Source: Saturnia japonica
Lineage: Eukaryota > Arthropoda > Insecta > Lepidoptera > Saturniidae
Length of the DNA stretch: 64,000 nucleotides
Direction: 5' to 3'
NCBI GenBank assembly: GCA_033032175.1
Contig: CM065321.1
Coordinates: 8,392,501-8,456,500 of the forward strand
Position 1 is the stretch's first letter; each line of letters starts with the position of its first letter. The notes beneath the pieces are model-generated. The model was not told the origin of the DNA. It ran no database searches and saw nothing but the letters and a program-made list of their open reading frames with translations. Positions 11,643-22,511 of this stretch are shown here, one piece after another. A program made the translations under genes and the position numbers.

Positions 11643-14600
11643 CTAAAGTTTTCCTTGCTTATATCTCTGTCGAGCTTGTGCTTTGTTATATTTAGTTTTC
11701 TTCTCAGGTACAGTTGTGTCAGTATCTTTCGAATTATCATTTAAACCTGAAATTAAGTTGCATTGTTTAAAACTTGTGAACATGATGAATATGGCTTCCC
11801 AAAAAATCGAATACCAAAAGATAAAATTCTATGTGTTAGACTGACATCTTATGTACATATTGTATTAAATAGGATTATGATACAGTATAATAAACTGTTA
11901 CTTAAAGTATAAAATTATTTTCTATATTTGAATATTATTTGTCAACTTCTTATTATAATTTTGTTACATTTTTTTTAAATATATTTAGATACGCCAAAGG
12001 ACATTGTTTTTTTGGCCCCATATGATAAAAACATCGGACATTCATGATAATTATTAATTTATTTTATTATATTAAATGCATATATCTGTTTGACACAGAC
12101 TAGCTGCGTACAGAAATAAATAAAAAAAGGATTCAAAACGATTAATAAACGTTTAACGCCGCCCTTTTTGCCAAACGTCTGATGCAAATGTTATTTCAAA
12201 TAAAGGTACATAATTATTAATTTATTTTATTATATTAAATGCATATATCTGTTTGACACGGACTAGCTGCGTACCGAAATAAACAACAAAAAAAGGATTC
12301 TAAACGATTTATAAACGTCTGACGCCGTTATTTTTGCCAAACGTCATAAAAGCAAATGTTATTTCAAACAAAGATAGGGATGTGCAGACTATTAGTTATT
12401 AATCAATCTTCTGGTAAGTACATAGAATTAAAATATTAATCAAACAGTTTATTTAAATTCGAATGAATAGGTTTTTAATTACTTTCAAATAGAGCAATAG
12501 ATGTCACCAATAAAACAATTACTTAGGTACATAGCATGATTATTTAAATCTAACTAAAATATGTCAGCAATATTCGAATGGTTTTGGAGACAAATCAATG
12601 ATGATCAATTGAATAATCGATTATCACTACCGTCACAATCACGACTGACGGACGAGGACGACACTCACTCACTCACTCTTCATGACTGGTGACTGTGTAG
12701 ACTGTATAGTTCACTGTAGTGTGCTGTTTGTTTTGTTTAACATTTACGTTGCGATTATAACCTCAAAAGCTTTAACTTTTTTTTTTGTAATAATACAATT
12801 CTCCAGCTAGTCCACTGTAAAATGATGAATATATGGGAATCTACTAAAGACTTTGAATATAACAAATAATTATCCGTTGCTATTAGTTTCGGGGAGAACA
12901 ATGTATGGAGACAGAACAATGTCCTTTGCTCAACATGTTCACACTTTCATAATGACCGTGAAAAAGCTAATACTAAAGAGTAAACTTTGTCAAATGCATG
13001 TTAGTCAAATAGCCTTTGCGTCATTAATATAATAAAATGCATAATAATAGTTAGAGTTACCTAAATCTGCTGGAGGTTGTAACGATCTGCCTGCAGTCCA
13101 TGATGACATTAATCCTACTGTTTTACCAACCGCAAATCCAACTGCTGACAATGCAAATGAAAATGCTATCATGCTTAAAGGATGCTGAAAATTTATAAAA
13201 CAAAAATCAAATATCTTATTTTGATTCGTGCCGATCCTGTGTGAGTCAGGTGTTGGCGAGGACGAGTTACCACGTCATTACGTCATTCACTACACAGTAC
13301 ACTAAAGTAAACAGTATGTTGTCTTGGCAGTGTTTTTGAAATAATTACTTACAGCCGCTCAATAGATAAACACGCACTAGAGCTGCTCTCCGACTGTGTT
13401 TTTTGGGGTTAACTACTTACGTATTTGATAATGCTTTAAATAATTGTCTTAGCACATTCTAAAAGACTATCAATTTCGTTAAAAAATCATATAAAACAAA
13501 GAAAAGACCTCAGAGAACTTAATGGCTAAGAAGATATGTCATCGAAAAAGTTTTAAATATATTGTAAAGGGTCAAGAGAAACATTTATGTTTACAACCTG
13601 TCATCATCTTAAGATAAAATAACCATTATCGCTTGATATCTTAAGATACTGTAAGAAGAAAATATAATAATTTAAGGTTTATTATTATTTCCATTTACAT
13701 ATTTATATCTTTTATGTGAAATGATAATATTAATTTAATTATCATTTTTAGCAAACTAAAATGACAATATGTGTTGTCTTTGTTTTACATATGTCAACTG
13801 AACATGTTAAACAACATTAAATGGTGTATCAAAGATATATGACTTAAATTACAACTTTTGTTTGTATTATTTGTTATCTCTATAATTATCATTATATTAC
13901 AGTATATTATGTACATTTGTAAATGTTTTGTTTTTTTTTGACAACATGCAGAATCCATGGTTAATGTTTTTCATAAAGTAAGTATTGTTTACCGTTAGAG
14001 TTGGCTTTGTAGTAAAGAAGAAATCCATTATAACGACGACAATGCCTATTATTAGGCCCACAAATGTGCAGATCCATATAGTAAATTGATTATCTAAAAA
14101 GAAAACATCATCAGATTCTCATGCTAAGTACTGTACATATTTAAAACTAGCTGTGCCCGCAGATACCCACGCGTGGAGTACAGAATGCCGTCGATCAGGC
14201 ACCCGCGCGAATCCTACTACCCCTGCTCCCCATTATTATAAAGATAAAAATGCTTATTGTGAGTGATCCTTAGAAGATAGACATATTCTCCTGTTGAGTT
14301 TTTTGTATGTCTCTTTAATGTCTACAATTTATGTAGTAAATTAATTTGATATATCTCTTAAGGTTTACTCAGCATAAGCCATTTAAGCGTCGACGGGAGT
14401 TCGCATCCCTGCAATGTGCCTGAGATTTTGGTGAAGGAAAACATCGTGATGAAACCATAGCACATTGGTAGGGCTTTTTCTAATGCCCGCCTGACTAACT
14501 ACCACCCTCAAGTTGAAAATCCGTCGCCCAGTACAGATGTGTGTTCCGGAAGCTGCACTTGAGAACCAGTATTTTACTAGGCTTAGTGTGCTATCACCTT

Positions 14601-17513
14601 GGGCCCCATCGCCATTTAAGATATGGTGAGATTATGACAACAACGTCATTAAGCCCATAACGAAAAAAAAAACAAAAGTAAATCGTAAGAATAACCAGAT
14701 GAGATAAATTTATAAAAATTGATTGTTTATTATTTTGAGTCTGGCAATGATGCATATAAATGGCACCAAAAACATAAACAGGTATATAAATTATCTTCTT
14801 TTCTATGTTAAAATATTTCCATCTTTTTGATAAACAAGCATTACCAAACATTAAATTAAAATACAATGTACTTTCTCCCTAAGTGTAAATTCTTGAACAT
14901 TGTGGGCCAAAAATGGACTTTCCCCTTTTCATATTAATTTTATCTATAATTGGACAATAAAAATACTTGCTTAACCTGTACATGTATTGATTATATCCAT
15001 CATTAAAAAAACTACTGTATATCAATTTCCATGCTACTAAATACAAATTTGAAGATAAGGTAAAGATAGTTTTGTTTTGCTAGGTGGTAGGATACAACAA
15101 TTGTGACTGAATGGTTCACAACCACCATATACCAGTTGTAGCAACCGCCATAGAGGCACACTAAGACATACTGCATTCGGGGATCAACTATATATCCAGT
15201 AATCAACCTGGAAGGTGTATTTTTAGTCAACCTAGTCACAACCACAATAAATATGATTATAATCAGTTACATTGACTCTATCTTGGTTTGTCACATTTTA
15301 GGATCAGCCAGTGTATACCCAGATGCTGGAAGGCTTGCAATTTAACAGGTGATGGATTGTGGAACTCTTTGTGATCACCACTGTTTTTGGATTGTACTAT
15401 GCTTACCATCAAGCAGAGAGAAGTCACTTTGATGCCAAAACAAAAAAAAAACCGCCCAAGTGCGAGTAAGACTCGCACATTGAGGGTTCCAGAATTGTAC
15501 AGCCATATACATCACAATAATTAGGTAACATTACTGAAGAAAGCAACTAACAAATCAAACTTAACTATACTGTTGGAAAACTGTTGTCCCAATACATCAA
15601 TATATGCTGCAGTCAGTTTACCAACGGCAAATAACTTTATAATCACAAGAATATTTTTGTTTATGTGATGTACAACAAATTTACGGTTTCACATTTTTTT
15701 CTTTACTTCTGCTTTATGCTTCATAAAGTGCTTCTTGCCAAATTTCATGATTCTAGATCAAATGGAAGTACCCTATATGTTTTTTCTTTTTACAAGTGTT
15801 AAAATATGAGGCATAAATGACCTTATCTTTTGATTGTGTTGATTAGAAGTTTGATTTTTAACAACTTCAAGGGATTGCAGACTTGGATATGTGATATTAA
15901 CTTCAACTTGATACCTTTGTGCGCTCCTAAATAAAGGGTCTTGACAGACAGACAGATAACGAAGTGATACTATAAGGGTTCCTTTTTTCCTTTTGAGGTA
16001 TGGAACCCTAAAAACAACTTTTTTATTTGTATTTGCTTACAAGTAATATGCAACTGTAATAAAAAATCTCTAAACATATCAAGTACATTCTACTTAGTGA
16101 CAAAAGATAAGTATTATAAATGAAATAGGTATTCTTGTAAGAGTAGTACTTTCTTACCTAATAAACTAAGGATAAGATAAGGACAACTTTATAAAACAAT
16201 TTAACATTCCCATTGATAAAATCTAACCTTTTATCCGTTTTGTCTGCATATCACTTATGTTTTTAATGGATTCTATTAATTTTACATTATGTGGTTCAAG
16301 CTGTAAAGCTCTGGTATATGAAATAATAGCTTCATCATATAAACCACTTGCTGCTTCAACTTCTGCTCTTCGGAAATAACCCTGGAATTATACAATTACA
16401 TACTATAAAATAAATTATGGTCATTTTTATCTGGTAGAGCCTGTGCAATATTTAAGTGTTGTAGCCCAACAGCTACAAGGCAGCAAACCTATTACAGATG
16501 TGTTCACTGATATCTTGTAGAGTGACATAACTATCATAACATAACATACTGAATACAGCATATTGCTGCCACTTTTTAACTTAAGTTTTATAAGAAATAT
16601 CTTCAGAATAGCATAATAATTTTATTGTTAAAATGTGGAGAAAACTTATTTGAAAATAATATTGGTTGTAAAGTAGAATATATTCATTATTTCTATTAGT
16701 GCACAATGTGATAAGAAACAAAAATACCAAAAAGAACAGTGTTCTCCTTACCGTACCTTAGAACATTAAAAAAATCTTTATCTCATACTGAAATGTGAAA
16801 TTATATTATTTCCCACTCAGTAATGCTCACACTAGAAGGAATATAATGAAATTTGGTATAAATGTTAAGTCCGGGAATATGATTAGAATGATTTTTATCA
16901 ATGTTTACTAGTGTTTAATCTAGATTAACAAAAGAAACTTCTATTTGAGCATCAAATATGCATGTCTGGATTTATTGTGTCCTGTATTTTACTTTCTTAC
17001 ATTGTAATATTTTTCATGAAAGCTTAGCCCTACAGAAAATCATATTAGATATGCAACTTAGATTCTTCATCAAATATATTCCTGAAAACCACATTCAAAA
17101 CACAAAAAAGCGCTTATTCCTTAAATGACTTGCGTGCCCTTATTGTATATTGATGATACTATTAAAGTGCAAACAACAACTGAATCTTTTATCTACTTTA
17201 ATGCATTAATTAAATAACAAATTGTACGTACACGGTACATAATGTGAAGAAACGGTCTTACCTTCGCCCAGTGAGGTTGTAACCTAACCGTCTCATTAGC
17301 ATCTTGGAGTGATAAATAATGCTGTTCTAATTTCAAAAAGGCGAATGACCTGTTACTGTATAATAAATAATTATTTTGGTCCATCTTAATTGCTTGAGTG
17401 TAATGTAACACGGCTTCAATAAATTTTCCATCTTTTACACATTCATTACCCTTATTTTTCAATTCTTCGACCGTAGGCTGTTCCTTTTTAGACTCGTCCA
17501 TCGTAATAAACAA
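11643..17513 (-). CDS. TPR protein with carboxylate clamp and two C-terminal hydrophobic segments
   Basis: Exons in transcript order are 17513-17262, 16381-16228, 14093-13993, 13184-13061 and 11746-11643 (TAG). The product is 244 residues from the first ATG or 240 from the next one, at 17501. Three TPR motifs fill the first half, with VEELKNKGNECVKDGKF, YLLYSNRSFAFLK and WAK-GYFRRAEVEAASG. The K..GN, N and K..R positions fit the carboxylate clamp that binds the EEVD tails of Hsp70/Hsp90. Exon 3 encodes a hydrophobic run (IWICTFVGLIIGIVVVIMDF) and exon 4 a second (MIAFSFALSAVGFAVG), followed by a basic tail ending RQRYKQGKL. I infer a membrane-anchored co-chaperone-like protein. I do not recognise a named orthologue. 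All junctions keep frame and have GT-AG sites. Confidence 0.85.
12047..12373. repeat. Tandem duplication, 2 x about 163 bases
   Basis: Copy 1 is 12047-12209 and copy 2 is 12210-12373. Both begin ATAATTATTAATTTA and share GCATATATCTGTTTGACAC, GACTAGCTGCGTAC and TTTTTGCCAAACGTC. There are a few substitutions and small indels between them. It lies in intron 4 of the TPR gene. Confidence 0.8.
14147..14390 (-). mobile_element. Helitron-like element, truncated copy (reverse)
   Basis: It begins A|CTAGCTGTGCCCG, the reverse complement of the family's 3' end, and runs through the GTTTACTCAGCATAAGCC landmark before being cut at about 14390, where SINE sequence begins. It lies in intron 2 of the TPR gene. 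Confidence 0.55.
14390..14655 (+). repeat. tRNA-derived SINE, copy 2 (head missing)
   Basis: Box B-like AGTTCGCATCCCTG is present but the box A part is absent; the copy is joined directly to the truncated Helitron. The body landmarks CTACCACCCTCAAGTTGAAA and CACTTGAGAACCAGT are clear. Confidence 0.65.
15040..15440 (-). repeat. Dispersed repeat, SINE-like, unnamed
   Basis: In reverse it reads ...TTGATTACTGGATATATAG..., CTATGGCGGTTGCTACAAC and TATGGTGGTTGTG. These align with + strand 43190-43335 (CTATGGAGGTTGTTACACC, TGTATGGTGGTCGCG). There are short shadow ORFs only. Confidence 0.4.
15439..16014. repeat. Dispersed repeat with AACCGCCCAAGTGCGAG / GGAACCCTAAAAA ends
   Basis: It starts AACCGCCCAAGTGCGAGT and GAGGGTTCC, and ends CTTTTGAGGTATGGAACCCTAAAAA. 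A 5'-truncated relative is at 55785-56041 (shared AACTTCAAGGGATTGCA-like phrase and the same end). This repeat type is common in Lepidoptera; it codes for nothing here. Confidence 0.55.
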
Positions 17514-18694
17514 CTAAACTTTTTTTCAATATTATCAAAAGATATTAATTTATTTATTTGAAAAACTAATAGAATACTGTAATTTCAAGTACATGTAGGT
17601 AAATAAAACCATAGACAAATATATAAAACAAAGAATAAACTACTCTCTACCGAGAGATATAAAACTACAAACGTAGAATACAAATTTGAAAACTGTCAAA
17701 TAATTTGGCAAAATATACTCTTTGTTTAATGTAAGTCTACTGGACACACGTCTTTTTATCCTTACTTCGTAACATTTTGTAACTCTCAGCTCAGTGCATT
17801 GTTGCTAACGTAGCGCTTTCGGCACTAAATCTAGCGCATTTTTTAACATTTCAATGCTCAACATTCAATTTTGGTGCTTAGTACCATAGACCAATCTTAG
17901 TACCCTAACTAGTGCAATATCAAGCAATACAATACAATATCTTTAATTGTCTGAATAGGGTCAATACAGGTCTTAAATTTGTAAAAATAGTTACATCGTA
18001 TTATTCCGCATCATATTATTACGCATTATGTAAAAGTATCATTTAAAAAGTCATTAATGTTGTAATAGAACTTAAAAATGAGTAAATGCTTTTTAAAGGA
18101 GTTTAAGTTTAATTATTTAAAGGTGTTTGGTATTTTGTTATACATTTTAGGTGCTACACAAAAAGTAGTTTCCACGTAGGAGCAGTCTTAGAGCATGTTA
18201 CACTTTAGCCCTAGGGGTGCAACGAAAGAAAACTCCTAGGTGAGTTAAAAAAAATTATATATTAAAGAAAAGTGAAGAGGTAAGACAAACTATTCCCTTA
18301 GAGATACTTAAAAACTAGACGCCGACATCATTGACTTAGTTGCAAACAGGTTAGAAAAGGGAAAAAAATTAGGTATATACGTGTTTTAGAAAATAGTTTA
18401 TAAGGTGATAGTTGGATATCACGGCAAGCGGCAGTTCGTGGATAGATTCAGTAAGGTGACTAACACTAAAGTAAAAATTTAAAATAACATGAAATATGTC
18501 GTAAGAAGGTAGACAATTCTTATCTGGATAGTAAGCGGACCGGTTCGTCAGCGCACGGCTTCCCCAGTGCCAGCTGAAGGCGGAGGCGGTGGAGCGTACA
18601 CAGCTTGTACGTCTAATAGTCTGTGGTACACAGCTTTCAACATCAGTAATTATGTCAAAAAAAAAACCAAATGACCTGGAATTCATCGTGTAAC
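17514..18694. other. 5' flank of the TPR gene; no gene seen
   Basis: The presumed promoter of the TPR gene lies immediately right of 17513. Nothing further was recognised up to the LTR at 18695. The ORF-sized frame near 18369-18707 shows no known domain. Confidence 0.5.
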
Positions 18695-18827
18695 TGTTGA
18701 ATAACAATGCGCATCTCCTTTCTTATAAAATCTATGTCTATGAATAAAAAAAAAGATAATGTATATTGAGTTGCTATGATACAAACATTAAAATCGCCCT
18801 GTATTCATGTAATCCTCCTCCTCAACA
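18695..18827 (+). repeat. Copia-type 5' LTR
   Basis: 133 bases, starting TGTTGAATAACAATGCGCAT and ending CCTCCTCCTCAACA, so it has the TG...CA ends and a 6-base terminal inversion (TGTTGA/TCAACA). A second copy lies at 25586-25745. It is followed at once by the primer-binding site. Confidence 0.8.
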
Positions 18828-18828
18828 G

Positions 18829-18839
18829 TGGTAGCAGAG
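18829..18839 (+). other. Primer-binding site, initiator-Met tRNA type
   Basis: TGGTAGCAGAG, complementary to the 3' end of the metazoan initiator methionine tRNA (ending ...GCTACCA). It begins one base after the LTR, as in copia elements. Confidence 0.65.
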
Positions 18840-18920
18840 CGTCGTTTTATTAGACATGGTTGGTTATATTAATCTTATTATATTGGTGTATTGTTAGGCT
18901 ATGTGCAGAAGAATAAAATA

Positions 18921-19975
18921 TGTATAAACGTGAGCATTTCCCCATCATACCATTCGATGGTAAAAATTTCAACACGTGGGTATTTCGATTAAAATATTTT
19001 AAAAAAGAATGAAATTCACGAAGCTATCGAGGATGAAAAATATGCAAGTAAATATGAAAATAAAAAAGGTGAGGCAAGGGCACAGGCACTCATCATCGCT
19101 GCCGTGTCCGACACCCATCTTGATTACGAGAGAAAAGGTTCAGCGTATGTGATGATAAAAACGTTAGAACTAAATTTTAAAGCAAAAGGCGTACGCTCAA
19201 AGTTATTTTTAAGAAGAAATTTAGCGAATTTAAAATATAATGAAAAGTCGTCTTTGTTGGAACATATATTAAAATTAGAGATAATATTTAGGGATTTAAA
19301 GGAAGCGGAGTCGGAATTAAAAGAGGATGAAAAAGTCAACTATCTTTTACTATCGGTTCCAGAAAGCTATGAAGGAATTGTTACAGCACTTGAGACTGTT
19401 GAAAATTTGCAGTATGATTTTGTCAAAAAAAGATTGATGGGTGAAGAAGAAAAGAAGAAAAAGAATATTAGTTCTGGACAGTATAACATCAATAATGCAT
19501 TTCTATGTTATACTTGTGGTGAGCCCGGACACAAAAAGTTTCAATGTCGGGAGAAGAATCAAGAATACAACAAACAAGGACGTGACATAAACTCAGTTCG
19601 GCGTGGGTATCAAAGAGGAGGTGAATACTACGGACAAAGAGAGCAGCGCGGAGCTTACATGGGCCAAAGACGGGGCGATTATCATGGACAAGGACGCGGC
19701 GTGTACCAAGGACATGGTCATAGCACATATTAAGGACAAGCTCGAGGAACATACCAAGAACAACGAAGATTCGAAAGACAGCGTGGAGGCTACAACCAAG
19801 AAAGAGATCATCAAGTTATAAGAGGTGAAAGTCTGGAACATGGTATCTATATTCTATTAGCGAATGATATTGTTAAACAAACGACTATTAGTTCTGCGCT
19901 AGACCACACGTCCCCATACGTTTACTCTTTACAATTCGACTCTGATAAGTTGACAGAGGTTTCGTATCACATCTA
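18921..19975 (+). pseudogene. Copia retrotransposon gag, frameshifted
   Basis: An ATG at about 18921 opens MYKREHFPIIPFDGKNFNTW, the typical copia gag start, and stops after about 30 codons. The frame resumes after a one-base shift in an A-rich run near 19008 and continues through the UBN2/copia gag region to a CCHC zinc knuckle CYTCGEPGHKKFQC (about 19507-19548) and an RG/GQ-rich repeat tail. A TAA at about 19731 interrupts, but the same frame continues the repeat pattern (GQARGTYQEQRRF) to a TAA at about 19975. No protease, integrase or reverse transcriptase follows, so the element is truncated. Gag would coat the element RNA. Confidence 0.8.
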
Positions 19976-20690
19976 ATCTAACCATACGTAGTATCCTCAT
20001 TCCTCTTAGTAGTTTGTGAATCTAACACAAGCTTGAATTGTTCAAATAATAAAGAATAGACTCGACCACAATAACGTTTTATAAAAAGACGCGTGTGATA
20101 CTCTCACTAAAAGCAATTTCAAAAATTTGTTATCAGCATTATGCATGTTGAAAAAGAAGAGATAGGAAATCACAGCGTAAGGCGGAAACTCTGTTGTCAA
20201 AAAAGGATAAAAGTTGTGAACCAAAGGCAGTTGCTTATAATTCACGATGACATGTAAAGTGCGTCAATGCCGTATCTACTTATAAAATATCATAGCTCGA
20301 CCACAAGTTGTTTTTTTTGAGAATTTTCATATGATTAGTTTGTGTATGATAATTACAGAGAAATTCATGGCCCTTTTTCGTTTGCTCTTAGTTTTTTTGT
20401 ATGTCGCGGTTTCACTTATCGTAGTACCTATTGAATGAGAAAGTGATACGACTGATTTGATTAGCTTCGTTCTCCGTCGCGTTTTAATAAATCATATCTG
20501 GGCGACCGAGCAGAGCTCGGTGTCTTTTAAAGAAAAACGCCTATCCAGGTAAATTTGGAATGCAAAACATTATCTAAATGAAAAGTTTCATTGAAATCGT
20601 TGGAGCCGTATCCGAGAAACTAATTACATATAGGTATATTTACAAGAATTGCTCACATAATATATGATATTGTGACGTGTGAGTGTGACG
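19976..20690. other. Gene-free stretch, partly dispersed repeat
   Basis: No coding potential was recognised. At about 20500-20650 lies the phrase GACCGAGCAGAGCTCGGTG followed by a TTGAAATCGTTGGAGCCGTA stretch, which looks like the end of a dispersed lepidopteran repeat; a weaker reverse match lies near 5107-5180. Confidence 0.4.
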
Positions 20691-21010
20691 TCGAGTTTTT
20701 GGCGGGATCTTGAAGTGACATGTTGTGGTTGTTATTTTTAATTCATTTACCTACTTAGGTTTTTGACCCTATATTATGTAATATTGGTGGCATTTTGCGT
20801 GGTATAGTTTGGTTGTTGTGCATAAATGAAGGGGAATATAAATTTAAATTACAAAACATGCATATTGAGATGTCACAAAAATCTAGCTACAAAAAAGCTA
20901 GTTCTGATGGGAGAAACCAGCTTGTTAGAAGATCCCACTTTGTTTAATGGAAAATTTTACGAAGGCTTATTGACAACTGGCAAGTGCTTTTTGCGGCGCC
21001 AAAACAAGAT
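20690..21010 (+). repeat. Unnamed dispersed repeat (family D), copy 1
   Basis: Shares TTTTTGGCGGGATCTTGAAG, TGACATGTTGTGG, CCCTATATTATGTAATATTG and GTATAGTTTGGTTGTTGTGC with copies at 27665-28510 and 28985-29330. Its far part (ACGAAGGCTTATTGACAACT, GGCAAGTGCTTTTTGCGGCG) is matched in inverse orientation at 23815-24000, so the QTGAL gene sits between inverted relatives. Confidence 0.6.
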
Positions 21011-21390
21011 AGCGTTTTGGCGGCTTATTCAAATAATGAATTTAACTGTATACCTACTACCCGTGCACAATAAGTTGAGACCTGGGGGCGGTGACGCCAC
21101 AGACGCATGGTTGTACTGTGGTTTTTTTTTAATGTAGCGAGTGTTGTACTCGGAACAACGCCGCCTTATATTTATTAAACTTTAGCTATTACAAACGTTT
21201 GAACTAAGTCATAAATATTTTTTCAAATTCGAAAAAGTCCTACACTTTTAACATGAGATTTCTCTCTCCACTATGTAAAGTTTTACTCTTCATTATAACA
21301 ATAAATTTAAAACAAAAAATAACAATAAAATATAGCGGTAACTCTAATAAGTACTTACATATTAAATATGATATTTATATTTTTAAGTAA

Positions 21391-21690
21391 TTTTGCTATA
21401 TTTCATGGCAATGGCTGGACGCGGCACTTCTTGTCCCTAGACAGATTGAGGTAATATTACAGAATAGTAGTGACGAGATTCTTTCAGAGAGCGACATGCG
21501 ACAGTTAAACAAAAATGGCTTGGTTCAAGATGATGCACAGAGTGACACTGAAGATGAATTAGTTAACGAAGTTACTGCTGAAATAATAGATTCGACATCA
21601 GAGGACATCAAACAACGATCTCACGCTGACAACTGTGGACTCACACAAAATAATTCCATCCAGGTTTTTTTATACATCCAATGGCTTTAA
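21391..21690 (+). other. Possible piggyBac-like transposase N-terminal fragment or orphan exon
   Basis: A frame open from about 21391 to 21690 encodes an acidic, S/D-rich segment with SSDEILSESDM and DDAQSDTEDELVNEV, the style of N-terminal regions of piggyBac-type transposases. It ends soon after a possible donor (ATCCAG|GTTTTT). No catalytic DDD domain, TTAA site or terminal repeats were found nearby. It could equally be one exon of an unrecognised gene. Confidence 0.3.
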
Positions 21691-22511
21691 GTTTAAAACT
21701 TCAGTTTTATTAATTGTATAGATTATCAATACCTATTTGAAATAAGTAAATGTCTCAATTATGTAAATCATTAATGATCGCCTACCATTATCTCATACCC
21801 GGTTACACATTCTGTTGGTCTATTTCTTTTTCAGTATATGCAAAACCATCTATCTGCCTATTGACCAGAGCCATAGTTTTTTTTTTTATTGTATGAGATT
21901 GTAAATATGTAAAGCATAAAATCTTTAATTGGAGTTAAAATATTGGTATTATAATTTAATCTACAAATTGTCCATACAGCATTTTATGTCATCCAATTGG
22001 TTGTCACAGGATATGTATATGATCATTGAAATTAGTTCTACATGGTATGATATTTACATATCTATCTAATATCCATACTAGGCGTAGATAGGTTGACAAG
22101 TCAACATTCATCAAATTTCAAAATTGGTATCTGGGTTGCTAATTTATATGATGAATAAATGAGTAAGTCGATAGGCTTACCACACTTTTATAAAATAAAA
22201 TTTACCAATAAAATGTAAAATTTAAATTGATTACACTTTCAATATATACATTTTCAACTTGTCAATGTATTCACACTTTGTATGGATAAAAGTTTCAATT
22301 GAATAAGAATAGAAAGAGGTATTTATATTCAAATGAAAAATAAAGTTTAAACATTTCATAATTATTGTAACTAGATAAGAGAGTTAAGTTCTATTAATCA
22401 TAAGATTTCTTTGAGATTACATATTATGTTTTGTGGCACATATGAATTATATGTACTTATGTATGGCTTATTAATTAAATAAGAAAATGTGTATGTATTA
22501 CAAAGAAAATT
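21691..22511. other. AT-rich spacer beyond the 3' end of the QTGAL gene
   Basis: No gene and no element recognised. A poly(A) signal for the - strand gene is expected here (TTTATT motifs), but none stands out. Confidence 0.4.
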
